From Pseudomonadota bacterium (GTDB taxonomy: Bacteria > Myxococcota_A > UBA796 > GCA-2862545), in NCBI GenBank assembly GCA_005776945.1, contig SXOB01000059.1:61575-125574 (forward strand): a stretch of DNA of 64,000 nt, written 5' to 3'. The notes beneath the pieces were generated by a model. It did not search any database. It was not told where the DNA came from and worked only from the letters and a program-made list of their open reading frames with translations. Of this stretch, positions 1 through 7,932 are shown in pieces. The position numbers and the translations under genes were made by a program. Within the stretch, counting starts at the first letter, position 1. The number at the start of each line of letters is the position of its first letter.

Positions 1-2
1 TC

Positions 3-119
3 GGACACGCCATGGATGCGCCGGACATCGTCAAGGCAGCCGTCGGGCCGCGGGACCACGTCCAGGATCTGCTGGATGCGTTGTCGGAGCGCTACAAGGC
101 GGCCTACGGGCTCGCCTGA
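3..119 (+). CDS. C-terminal end of a gene truncated by the window edge
   Basis: An open frame enters from the left edge and ends at a TGA at 117-119, giving the last 38 residues of a protein. The visible part is mostly helical, with a DHVQDLLDAL stretch and a KAAYGLA end. No family can be assigned from so little. It converges on rpsN, whose stop lies 3 bp away. The in-frame ATG at position 12 could in principle start a tiny gene, but no ribosome binding site can be judged at the edge, so a truncated longer gene is more likely. Confidence 0.5.
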   Translation, partial: GHAMDAPDIVKAAVGPRDHVQDLLDALSERYKAAYGLA

Positions 120-122
120 GGG

Positions 123-428
123 CTACCAGGAAGCTTTGTGCACGCCGGGAAGGTGGCCGGCCAGCGCGAGCTCGCGGAAGCTGATGCGGGACAGGCCGAA
201 CTTGCGGTAGACGGCGCGCGGGCGGCCGGTCACGACGCAGCGGGTGACGAGGCGAACGGGCGACGCGTTGCGAGGAAGGGCGGCCAGCTTGGCGCGGGCA
301 TCCATGCGCTGCTCGGCATTGAGCTTCGTGTCGACGGCGCGACGCTTGAGTTCTTCGCGCTTCGCGGCGAACTTCGCCACCAACTTCTCGCGCTTCTTCT
401 GTCGTTGGATGGCGCTGGTCTTGGCCAT
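123..428 (-). CDS. rpsN: 30S ribosomal protein S14, zinc-free long form
   Basis: This is a small-subunit ribosomal protein that helps assemble the 30S head. The 101-residue product starts [10 protein letters not shown], has a Lys/Arg-rich N-terminal half, and ends with the S14 signature ([15 protein letters not shown], then [10 protein letters not shown]). The length and the lack of two CxxC zinc motifs place it in the zinc-independent long S14 class. It lies alone, outside a ribosomal protein operon. In many bacteria that carry two S14 types such a stand-alone copy is controlled by zinc; no Zur box was identified here. A promoter candidate with a perfect TTGACA lies 45-50 bp upstream. Confidence 0.95.
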   Translation of the reverse strand: MAKTSAIQRQKKREKLVAKFAAKREELKRRAVDTKLNAEQRMDARAKLAALPRNASPVRLVTRCVVTGRPRAVYRKFGLSRISFRELALAGHLPGVHKASW

Positions 429-450
429 GGGGGCGTCTCCGGGCCCGGCG

Positions 451-478
451 CGGGTATCGCGGGCGTCGGTCCTGTCAA
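451..478 (-). promoter_or_regulatory. candidate sigma-70 promoter of rpsN
   Basis: On the minus strand a perfect TTGACA (473-478) is followed by a weak -10 region. With 14 bp spacing the hexamer is GATACC; with 16 bp it is TACCCG. It sits about 25 bp upstream of the rpsN start codon. The -35 box is convincing, the -10 is not. Confidence 0.4.
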
Positions 479-518
479 GCGAAGGCGGGCGCGCGATAGT
501 GCGGGGCGGGGAGGGGGG

Positions 519-2894
519 TTGAATCGGACATGGGCCGGTGTTGGCGTCGCCTTGGGGGGTATCGCGTTGCTCCTGGCCCTCGGACGACCCCAGCCCACGG
601 GCGCTCCGGCGCCGTGTTTGAATCTGGCGGGCTCCGTGTCCGAGCGCCTTGGCGTGTGTGCGGGCCAACTTGTCCCGCCCGTTTGGTCCGAGGAATCCAA
701 GCGCCTCCTGGCGTCGCTGGCCCAGGAGGGGCTCATCATGAATGCCGCCGGCGGTTCGCTCGAGGCGCACCTCACGCCGGACATGGCGCTGTGGAGCCTC
801 GGCTTGGGGTCGGACGAAGAAGCCTTCGCGCGAGCCCTCCGCGACCGCGGGGTACACGCGATCGTCGTTTCGAGGGCGCTTCGTGGCGCGTTGGATCGCG
901 ACGCATCGGTATGGTCGCGGCTCGTACAACACGACCACCTGGAGTGGTTCCAGCTTCGGCGGGTGACATCGGACGCGCACATCTACGTCGTGCGGGACAC
1001 GATCGGCCGCATCCCGGATGGCACGGGTGACGCGTTGCTTCGTGGCTTGCGCGCACGCCTCGCCCGGACCACGGTGCCGGATTTGGAATGGTCGCCCGAG
1101 TCCCTTCGGCTCGTAGGGTCCATGCGGCTGCAGGGCGCGACGCTCGCAACGCGCCACGCTTCTGTGGACACGCAACAAGACGCAGACCTTGTCCTCGACG
1201 ACCTCGCTGCGGCTCTGTCGCGCGAGTGGGACTGGCAGTTGGCGACGATGGGCTTCGGCGGGTTGGCCGAGCGACTCCCGGACATCCGCCTCGAGATTCA
1301 CGTCTCGCTCGAGCGGGCCGCGGTGGAGCCTCGGGACCCTGCGTTTCTGTCCGACCTGTGGGAGATGGGCGTAGACGGGGTGATGTTGCGTGCACCGGTC
1401 GGCGAGAAAGACGAGCGATTCACCTACCGGGTGGGCGCCGAGGCGATCCGCGAAGCGGAACACGAGGTGGATCTGTTCTTCGGCGCGGCCGCGACCGCAT
1501 TCGATTGGCCCACCGTTCGGCCGTGGCTGGACCCGCGCAACCGGCTCGACGTTTGGCGGACCGACCACTTCATGGAGTCCAAGCCCGGCGGTGGCGCAGC
1601 GGTTCGGTTGGTCAGGGGCGCCCCCGAAGTGCCGCTGGCGGCCATCGACGCCGCGCACGTGCGGGAGATGCTTGTGCGCGGTGGCGAGTGGTGGCTGGCG
1701 AACCTCTTGGACGACGGCCGCTACGAGTACAAGTACTGGCCCGAGCAGAACCGTCGGAGCGAAGAGTACAACGAGGTCCGCCACATTCTTGGGCCGCGGG
1801 ACCTCGTCGACACGTGGCGGTACCAGCCCGATGATCGGTACCTTGTGGGCGCCCGGCGGGGGATGGACTGGCTCGCGAAGCACACGGTGCGCTCGACGGA
1901 TCCGGTGGACCCCCGGCTTCCGCATCCGCCTGAAGGAACGCGGTTGTTCCGGTACCCCCCGCTCGATCAGGGGACCCCCGAAAAGCCGTCCAATCAGAAA
2001 CTCGGCACCGTCGCCGTCGCCCTTCTCGCCTGGATTCCCTACGCCGAGGCGACGGGCGACCGCAGCGAGGACGAGGCGATCCGCGAGATGGCGGCGTTCG
2101 TTCGCTCGATGATGGAGCCCAACGGGCGGTTCCGTCCGTACCTTGTGCCTGAGGGGCACAGCTACGAGGACGCCGACAACGACATCGTCCCCGGCGAGGC
2201 GGCGCTCGCCCTTGGCAAGGTCGCGGCCTACTTCGACGACCCGAGTTGGGTGTCGGGCTTCCCGGCCTTCCTCGACTACTACGAGCCTTGGTTCCGCGAA
2301 CGGGCGGCACGCGCGCGCACCACCGGCCGATGGCCGCACGACACCTACGACGGAGCGGACCGCCTGGAACTCGTCCAATTCGGTCCGTGGGCGGTGATGG
2401 CGGCGGCCCAGTACCATGCGCTGACAGGCGACGCGCGGGCGGCCGCGTTCGGGCTCGAGGTCGCCGACTGGATGATCGACAACTACCAGTGGACGTCGGA
2501 AAGGGCGCCCTGGCCCGACTACGTCGGCGGCTACTACAAGCTGCCGGACGAGCTGCCAGCGATGCAGACCTTCTGCTACTCGGAGGGCACGGCCGCGGCC
2601 TACGCCATCGCACTGCGCTTCGCGCCCGATCGCGCCAGCCGGTACGAGCGATCGACGCGCGAGGCCATCCGGTTCATGGAGGTCATGATGTACGACGATC
2701 TTGACAGCTACTGGGTTGCAGACCCCGGCAAGGTCCGCGGCGGCATCAAGTACGAGATGTCGGAGCCCAAGATCCGGATCGACTACGTCGGGCACGGACT
2801 TTCGACGCTCGTCCAGTACCTCGATGCGCGAGCCCAGACGACGAAAGGCCCGGCGGATGTCGTTCCCACCGAGCCCTCGGCTGTCAGCCGCTGA
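519..2894 (+). CDS. membrane-anchored protein with alpha/alpha-toroid (glycosidase-like) C-terminal half
   Basis: The product is 791 residues if translation starts at the TTG at 519, which follows a G-rich Shine-Dalgarno stretch. Upstream codons would run into rpsN and its promoter on the other strand. Residues 5-20 form a hydrophobic anchor ([16 protein letters not shown]), so the bulk should face the periplasm. The C-terminal 350 residues show the repeated helix-hairpin pattern of six-hairpin glycosidase or lyase folds, with motifs such as [41 protein letters not shown] and [13 protein letters not shown]. The N-terminal 350 residues match nothing I recognise. No catalytic acid can be named with confidence. 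The gene is followed by a 78-bp gap and a convergent cluster. Confidence 0.75.
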   Translation: MNRTWAGVGVALGGIALLLALGRPQPTGAPAPCLNLAGSVSERLGVCAGQLVPPVWSEESKRLLASLAQEGLIMNAAGGSLEAHLTPDMALWSLGLGSDEEAFARALRDRGVHAIVVSRALRGALDRDASVWSRLVQHDHLEWFQLRRVTSDAHIYVVRDTIGRIPDGTGDALLRGLRARLARTTVPDLEWSPESLRLVGSMRLQGATLATRHASVDTQQDADLVLDDLAAALSREWDWQLATMGFGGLAERLPDIRLEIHVSLERAAVEPRDPAFLSDLWEMGVDGVMLRAPVGEKDERFTYRVGAEAIREAEHEVDLFFGAAATAFDWPTVRPWLDPRNRLDVWRTDHFMESKPGGGAAVRLVRGAPEVPLAAIDAAHVREMLVRGGEWWLANLLDDGRYEYKYWPEQNRRSEEYNEVRHILGPRDLVDTWRYQPDDRYLVGARRGMDWLAKHTVRSTDPVDPRLPHPPEGTRLFRYPPLDQGTPEKPSNQKLGTVAVALLAWIPYAEATGDRSEDEAIREMAAFVRSMMEPNGRFRPYLVPEGHSYEDADNDIVPGEAALALGKVAAYFDDPSWVSGFPAFLDYYEPWFRERAARARTTGRWPHDTYDGADRLELVQFGPWAVMAAAQYHALTGDARAAAFGLEVADWMIDNYQWTSERAPWPDYVGGYYKLPDELPAMQTFCYSEGTAAAYAIALRFAPDRASRYERSTREAIRFMEVMMYDDLDSYWVADPGKVRGGIKYEMSEPKIRIDYVGHGLSTLVQYLDARAQTTKGPADVVPTEPSAVSR

Positions 2895-2972
2895 GGTCGC
2901 GCGGCGGGTGCGGCGCCGGCATTCCGGTCAGAAGGCCTGCCAACCGCGACGGGCCGTCGACCCTGTCGTCCC

Positions 2973-3071
2973 TCACCGTTGCCAGAAGCGGCCAAGGCCC
3001 CAGATCATCACGGCCAGGACCGGAATCCAAAGCGAAATGTACAAGGCGACCGGGACGGGGGCGTCGTTCAT
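2973..3071 (-). CDS. 32-residue single-span membrane peptide coupled to the aminotransferase
   Basis: A micro-gene encodes MNDAPVPVALYISLWIP followed by a hydrophobic run and an RFWQR end. That is one transmembrane helix with a short N-terminus and a basic C-terminus, a typical bacterial small membrane protein layout. Its ATG (3069-3071) overlaps the TGA of the upstream class V aminotransferase (3068-3070) as ATGA. This argues that it is translated by coupling and is part of that operon. The function is unknown; a role as anchor or modulator of the enzyme encoded before it is an inference from position only. Confidence 0.55.
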   Translation of the reverse strand: MNDAPVPVALYISLWIPVLAVMIWGLGRFWQR

Positions 3072-4822
3072 GGGCGGGGATGGACGACGTCGCCCTTCGG
3101 GCGGCGCACCCTGCGGCCCGAAAGCTCGCCCGCCACCTCGTGGGGGAGCCAGAACCAACGCAGCGCCTCGGCTTCGGGCGGCAACGTGAGCACTTCGGCC
3201 TCCGCGGGCTTCGTTTCCAGCTCAGGAACGCGCGCCTTCGCCTCCTCGAGGTAGCGGGGCAGGGCGCTCTCAGGTTCGGTGGCGTGCCGACTGCGAAACT
3301 CCATTCGGCCCGACGCGTAGCAGATGTCGGCGAGTTTCATCACGTGCTCCGCCCGGAAGTTGCGGTGGCGCCAGAGGCCCGACGCCGGGTCGAAGCGGTA
3401 AAGCGGCATGAACTTCCAGCCGTGGCGGGCGACGAAGTCCACGGCCGCGACGATGGCGCTGAAGGTCGTCTCCGAAATGAAGTAATTGAAGTTGATGCGG
3501 ACCCAGCCGGGTCGGAGGCCCGAATGGCCCGAGCCGATCTGGCACGCGAAAGCGTCGGCGATGTGGTCGTCGATGCCAAGCAGGCGATGCGCATAAGGGC
3601 CCGCACACGAACAGCCCCCGCGCGCTTGGATGCCGAAAAGGTCGTTGAGAAGGGCGACGATGAAGTTGTGATGAACGAGGCGCCCACGGTGGCTGACCGT
3701 GAAGCTCGTGATGCTCAGGCGCCAAGCCTCGCGGTTGCCGAGGACGCGCAGTTCGGCGTTCGTGCTCCACGTGGCGATGGCGGCTCGGATCATGGCATGT
3801 TCGCGCTCGCGGATGACGTCAGCGCCGACGGACTCCTTGAGCTGGAAGACGAGGCCACAGCGGATGGACTCGACGATACCGGGGGTGCCGCCCTCTTCGC
3901 GGCTGACGACGTCTGCGACATAGTCGTGGCGCGCCGCGTGGACGTAGGAGACCGTGCCGCCGCCGGGGACCGTCGGGACGCGGTTCGTGAAGAGCGACCG
4001 CTTGGCGACAAGTACGCCTGGCGTCCCTGGGCCACCGATGAACTTGTGCGGCGACAGGAAGATGGCGTCTTTGGTGACGAGGTGGCCGTCGGCGCCGTCG
4101 TCCTTCATGTTCATTTCGATCTTGACGTAGGGGCCGGCCGCCGCGAAGTCCCAGAAGACGAGCGCGCCGTGTTTGCGAAGGAGGGCGCTGACGTCGCGGG
4201 TCTTGGAGCCGATGCCAGTGACGTTGGACGCCGCGGAGAACGAGCCGATCTTCATCGGGCGCTTCGCGTACCGGATCAGCTCCGCCTCGAGCATCTCAAG
4301 GTCGATGAGACCGTCGAGGGTTTCGTCGATGACCACGAGGTCGGCGATGGACTCGCGCCAAGGCAGCTCGTTGCTGTGGTGTTCGTAGGGCCCGATGAAG
4401 ACCACGGGGCGCTCGTCGGCCGGGATGTGCCTCTCCAAGTCGTAGCGGCGGGCCAGGTCCGCCGGCAGCCGCAGATTGAGCGCGTCGATGAGCTTGTGGA
4501 TGGCGGCCGTGGCGCCCGTCCCGCAGAAGATGACGACGTCGTCGGGGCCACCACCTACGGCGCGGTGCACGATGGCGCGCGCCTCTTCGCGAAATCGGGT
4601 CGTCTGCAGGCCCGTCCCGCTCGTCTCCGTGTGCGTGTTGGCGTAGTTGGGCAGGACGTGTTGCCGGATGAAGTCCTCGATGAACGCCAAGCTCCGGCCG
4701 CTCGCCGTGTAGTCGGCGTAGGTGACCCGCCGAGGGCCAAAGGGCCCGTCGATGGCATTTTCGTCGCCGATGATCGCGTTGCGGATCGTCTCGATCAGGC
4801 GTTCGGGGTTGTTGGCGTCCAT
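3068..4822 (-). CDS. class V PLP-dependent aminotransferase, cysteine desulfurase-like
   Basis: This 584-residue protein belongs to the aminotransferase class V / cysteine desulfurase superfamily. The PLP-binding lysine is visible in LSPHKFIGGPGTPG near residue 245. A cofactor Asp (VFWDFAAAGPY) and an EHHSNELPW segment lie earlier. A GGCSCAGPYAHRLLG segment near residue 400 could carry a reactive cysteine. It is about 180 residues longer than SufS or CsdA, with an extra C-terminal region (YASGRMEF onward), so substrate assignment is open. Translation starts at the ATG at 4822 after a G-rich leader. A TTGGCC/TAGCGT promoter candidate lies just upstream. The last codon overlaps a 32-residue membrane peptide gene. 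Confidence 0.85.
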   Translation of the reverse strand: MDANNPERLIETIRNAIIGDENAIDGPFGPRRVTYADYTASGRSLAFIEDFIRQHVLPNYANTHTETSGTGLQTTRFREEARAIVHRAVGGGPDDVVIFCGTGATAAIHKLIDALNLRLPADLARRYDLERHIPADERPVVFIGPYEHHSNELPWRESIADLVVIDETLDGLIDLEMLEAELIRYAKRPMKIGSFSAASNVTGIGSKTRDVSALLRKHGALVFWDFAAAGPYVKIEMNMKDDGADGHLVTKDAIFLSPHKFIGGPGTPGVLVAKRSLFTNRVPTVPGGGTVSYVHAARHDYVADVVSREEGGTPGIVESIRCGLVFQLKESVGADVIREREHAMIRAAIATWSTNAELRVLGNREAWRLSITSFTVSHRGRLVHHNFIVALLNDLFGIQARGGCSCAGPYAHRLLGIDDHIADAFACQIGSGHSGLRPGWVRINFNYFISETTFSAIVAAVDFVARHGWKFMPLYRFDPASGLWRHRNFRAEHVMKLADICYASGRMEFRSRHATEPESALPRYLEEAKARVPELETKPAEAEVLTLPPEAEALRWFWLPHEVAGELSGRRVRRPKGDVVHPRP

Positions 4823-4836
4823 GGACCCCCCCCTGG

Positions 4837-4865
4837 ACGCTAGCAGGCCGTTGCCCCGCGGCCAA
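4837..4865 (-). promoter_or_regulatory. candidate sigma-70 promoter of the aminotransferase gene
   Basis: On the minus strand TTGGCC (4860-4865) and TAGCGT (4837-4842) are separated by exactly 17 bp. The -10 box is 15 bp from the start codon, so the 5' untranslated leader would be very short. The TAG-type -10 recurs in front of other genes in this window. Confidence 0.5.
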
Positions 4866-4906
4866 GGGAAGCTTGCGAGCGGCGCGCGAACGGGGCACGT
4901 CGGCCT

Positions 4907-5170
4907 ATGGCCAGCCGCTTCCTGGTGGGGTTCTCGCAGGGACTCGTCAACCGCCTTCACGCCGACGGCGCGCTGGTGGTGCGCCGTGGCGCCGTCGATG
5001 CGGTAGGGCTTCGGCTGGCCGAGAAGTTGGCCGCGTCGGGTGAACACAAGTCGCTGATTCCCCAGGTCGTCAAAGTCCTGCTGGAAGACCCCGACGTGGA
5101 CGACCTGTTTGCCGACGACGACGACATTGCGCGTGCAGCGGAGTCGCTTGGACCTGGGGCGCTGCGCTGA
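4907..5170 (+). CDS. small hypothetical protein, 87 residues
   Basis: A short acidic protein (MASRFLVGFSQGLVNRLHAD...) with a central helix (GLRLAEKLAASG) and an Asp-rich stretch LFADDDDIARA near the C-terminus. It loosely resembles one half of DUF507-type helical proteins, but the match is too weak to name it. It is transcribed divergently from the aminotransferase (84 bp between starts) and convergently with the hydrolase at 5180. The ATG at 4907 is the only good start; no clear Shine-Dalgarno is seen. Confidence 0.5.
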   Translation: MASRFLVGFSQGLVNRLHADGALVVRRGAVDAVGLRLAEKLAASGEHKSLIPQVVKVLLEDPDVDDLFADDDDIARAAESLGPGALR

Positions 5171-5179
5171 ACGGGGTGG

Positions 5180-6205
5180 TCAGATGCCCCAGCCGAGCGC
5201 CTCACAGACGAACCGGTTGCGGATCTCGCGGTAGCGCTCGCCGTTGACGCGATGGGTCGCGAAGACCACTCGGAGTTGGGAGACGATGACGGCCTTCCAC
5301 TGGACCGTCGCCTGGTTTTCGTAGACGTCGAGGACGTCGTCGAGGTCGGGCAGGTCGAAGGCCCGCGCGCCGGTTTCGTCGATCACCCCGAGGCGCACGC
5401 CTTCGTCGAAGGCCAATTGAGACTCCTCGGCGTCCAACGTCTCGATCTTCTGCATCTCGGCAGGGTCGAGAGCGTGTTCGACGTGTGTGAACAGGTCGGT
5501 CGCGAAGCCCGTCGCAAGTTGGTCGTCGTACGCGTTCGGCATCACGGTTTCGCCGATGGTCTCGTCGTTCTCGGCGTCGAGCAGAATGGTTGGGGCCTGG
5601 ACCGTGGGTTCGGGGCTGGCGCTGTGCAGCGACGCGGCGCGCATGTCCCAGCCCATTTCGAAGCCGGCGTCCATGAACGTACCGGCGAAATTCGAGCCGT
5701 TGCTGAACCCCATCGCGAAGGTGGGCGTAGCGTCCTCCAGCGGCGTCGTGTCGATCAGGTGGTCCCGCAGGAGGATGAGCCGCTGGAAGTCGGAATTGTC
5801 GACGCCAATTTCGTGGGACCACTGGGCCTGGGAGCCGCGCTCCTCGCTCTCGGTGGCGACGATCGCGAAGCCGTCGTGCAGCAGCGCATTGTAGATGCGG
5901 ACGTATTCGATTTGGGTCAGGTTCCCGATGTCGCCGCCCGTTCCGTGAAAAACCCACAGGACGGCCACGGGGTTCTCCGGCACGAACGACAGCAACTTCA
6001 TGGGGCCGACGCCGGGTACCTCGACTTGGGTCTGGCTCAGGGTCTCGAGTTCGACGACGGGGGCGTAGACACCGGTCTCAAACCAACCCTCGTTTTCGCA
6101 ATTCGCGCTCGGCTCAGGACCGTCGGAACCGTCGGACCCTGTTGCGTCGGGGTCCTTCGAGAAGAGGTTGCAGCCAGCGAGCGACAAGAGGGCGAGAGCG
6201 CGCAT
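5180..6205 (-). CDS. secreted lipoprotein, alpha/beta hydrolase fold
   Basis: The product has 341 residues. The signal is very short and ends in a lipobox (MRALALLSLAGC), followed by a Ser/Asp/Gly linker, so it should be a lipoprotein outside the cytoplasm. The fold is alpha/beta hydrolase: oxyanion segment VFHGTGGD, nucleophile elbow GFSNGSN near residue 165, an acid in a DAENDET segment and a late RVVFATH histidine. PHB-depolymerase or feruloyl-esterase-like enzymes use this set. The substrate is unknown. It is about 60% similar along its length to the next gene (6335-7429), which lies head to head with it, so the two look like a divergent duplicate pair. Confidence 0.8.
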   Translation of the reverse strand: MRALALLSLAGCNLFSKDPDATGSDGSDGPEPSANCENEGWFETGVYAPVVELETLSQTQVEVPGVGPMKLLSFVPENPVAVLWVFHGTGGDIGNLTQIEYVRIYNALLHDGFAIVATESEERGSQAQWSHEIGVDNSDFQRLILLRDHLIDTTPLEDATPTFAMGFSNGSNFAGTFMDAGFEMGWDMRAASLHSASPEPTVQAPTILLDAENDETIGETVMPNAYDDQLATGFATDLFTHVEHALDPAEMQKIETLDAEESQLAFDEGVRLGVIDETGARAFDLPDLDDVLDVYENQATVQWKAVIVSQLRVVFATHRVNGERYREIRNRFVCEALGWGI

Positions 6206-6334
6206 GGGGCCTCAGGTGCGTGGCCGGGGGGTAGCGCGCCGGTCTCAGGTGACGCAAGACAAGGCATGGACCGGTTCGGGCAGGTGGCGAGGTTAGCGGT
6301 GGTCCGGCAGACATCACCAAGGATGGGAGGCGTC

Positions 6335-7429
6335 ATGATGCGGCAACTTGGGTTGTTGGTGTGCACCGTTGCCTGTTCGCTTCCGTCGGAGGGTCCGGGC
6401 TCTGGCGGTGGAGGTGGCACGACAGCCGGTCCCGGTGGCGGCGGCACGACCGGCGGCGGCGGCACAACGGGCGGCGGCGGCGGTGGTACGGGCGTGACGG
6501 GGCCCGACTGCTGGAACTCGGGTTGGTTCGAGGCGGAGGGCTTTGCGCCTGTGAGCCCGCTCGCGGACGTCGCCACGACGGAGCAGGACGTCGCGGGCCT
6601 CGGTCCGACGAAGGTGATGTCCTACATCCCGGAGAACCCGGTGGGCCTGCTGTGGGCCTTCCACGGAACGGGCGGGGACCTCGGCAACCTCACGCAAATC
6701 GAGTATTTGCGGATTTACAACGCGCTTATCCACGATGGCTTCGCGATCGCCGCCATCGAGAGCGTGGACCGCAGCGCTGGCGCGCAGTGGGACTACGACC
6801 AATCGCCTGCCAACGAGGACATGAACCGCCTGTCGGCGGTCCGTGACCACCTCATCGAGAACATGGGCCTGCCTGTCGGCGTGCCGGAGTTTTCGTTGGG
6901 CTTCAGCAACGGGTCCAACTTCAGCGGCGTGTTCGCAGATGTCGGGCTCGGTTGGGGCTGGGACATCCGCGCCGCGACACTTCACAGTGCGGCGCCGATG
7001 CCAGACATTCAGCTGCCGACGATCCTGTTCGAGGCCGCCAACGACGAGACGATCAACCCGGGCGTCATGGATGCTGCGTACGAGGACCAGCTCGAGACGG
7101 GCTTTGCCTCGGACTTGTACGTGCACGATGAGCATCCCTGGGACCCCATGGAAATGCTAAAGATCCCCCAATTCGACGAGACCGACTCGCAGCTCGCCTT
7201 TGACGAGGGCGTTCGATTGGGCCTGATCGACGGGACCGGCGTTCGGTTGACGTCGCTCAACGACATCGAGGAGGCGTTGGACCTCTACACGGCCGAGACA
7301 ACCGTCACCTTCAAAGAGAAGGTGACGAGCCAGATTCGCGTGATCTGGGCCACGCACCGGCTCAATGGCGAGCACTACCGCGACATTCGCAATCGCTTTG
7401 TCTGTGAAGGGCTCGGGTGGGGTTTGTGA
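6335..7429 (+). CDS. secreted lipoprotein, alpha/beta hydrolase fold, paralog of the divergent neighbour
   Basis: The product has 364 residues. A lipobox (MMRQLGLLVCTVAC) is followed by a 40-residue linker of Gly and Thr, then the same core as the protein at 5180-6205: AFHGTGGD, GFSNGSN nucleophile elbow, AANDET, IWATH. The C-terminal motif RDIRNRFVCEGLGWG is nearly identical in both. The pair of ATGs at 6335 and 6338 follows GGGAGG at good distance. The Gly/Thr linker is far longer than in the sister protein and probably spaces the enzyme from the membrane or cell surface. The stop overlaps the next start as TGATG. Confidence 0.8.
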   Translation: MMRQLGLLVCTVACSLPSEGPGSGGGGGTTAGPGGGGTTGGGGTTGGGGGGTGVTGPDCWNSGWFEAEGFAPVSPLADVATTEQDVAGLGPTKVMSYIPENPVGLLWAFHGTGGDLGNLTQIEYLRIYNALIHDGFAIAAIESVDRSAGAQWDYDQSPANEDMNRLSAVRDHLIENMGLPVGVPEFSLGFSNGSNFSGVFADVGLGWGWDIRAATLHSAAPMPDIQLPTILFEAANDETINPGVMDAAYEDQLETGFASDLYVHDEHPWDPMEMLKIPQFDETDSQLAFDEGVRLGLIDGTGVRLTSLNDIEEALDLYTAETTVTFKEKVTSQIRVIWATHRLNGEHYRDIRNRFVCEGLGWGL

Positions 7430-7932
7430 TGCGCCTCCTGCCAGGCGTGGTGTGCATCATCGCGTGTGGCGACGCGGCCGACCCTACGCCATCGGATTCG
7501 ACGGGCACCACGTCATTGCCGACGACGCCCGAACGGGTCTCCCATGACGACATCGGCGGCATCGCTTGCTTGTTGGGCACAGAACCTGCGACGCCATAAT
7601 CCTACAATGTCACGACCCAGCTCAGCGAAGGGGCAACGGCCGTGGTCATGGTCGTGACCAGCGAATGTGCGCCCCAGGGCGGCTGCAACACCGACATCGA
7701 CGTCGGTTGCGCGGCCTCCGTCGACGGCGACCGGGTCGTCGTCGACGCCTGGTCCGCCTACACGCCCGTGCCGTCTGCATCGTGCCCTTCGAGCTGCGCG
7801 CAAATGTGGATGACGTGCGACGTCAATGGCTTGTTGCCCGCGAGCCCGGTGTCCATCGCCTACGAGGCCTACCCGGAAGTGGAGGTCACCTTGCCGTACG
7901 ACGGGCTCCTTCCCTGCGCCGGCGTCCCCTGA
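7429..7932 (+). pseudogene. small lipoprotein gene interrupted by one in-frame TAA
   Basis: Translation from the ATG at 7429 (sharing TGATG with the hydrolase stop) gives a lipobox signal (MRLLPGVVCIIAC), a Thr/Ser/Pro linker and then a TAA at 7597-7599. The same frame stays open beyond the stop for 110 codons with clearly protein-like content (YNVTTQLSEGATAVV, then several Cys residues, PSSCAQMWMTCDVNG, LPYDGLLPCAGVP) and ends at a proper TGA at 7930-7932. The full product would be a Cys-rich lipoprotein of about 167 residues. One base change would restore it, so this is either a recent nonsense mutation or a sequence error. The function is unknown. Confidence 0.6.

Noticed and set aside
3080..4843. 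A long plus-strand frame opposite the aminotransferase, and a similar one at 123-2795 minus opposite the toroid protein
   Set aside because: Both are antisense shadows; the true strands show PLP or S14 motifs and ribosome binding sites. Only rpsN at the end of the second is real.
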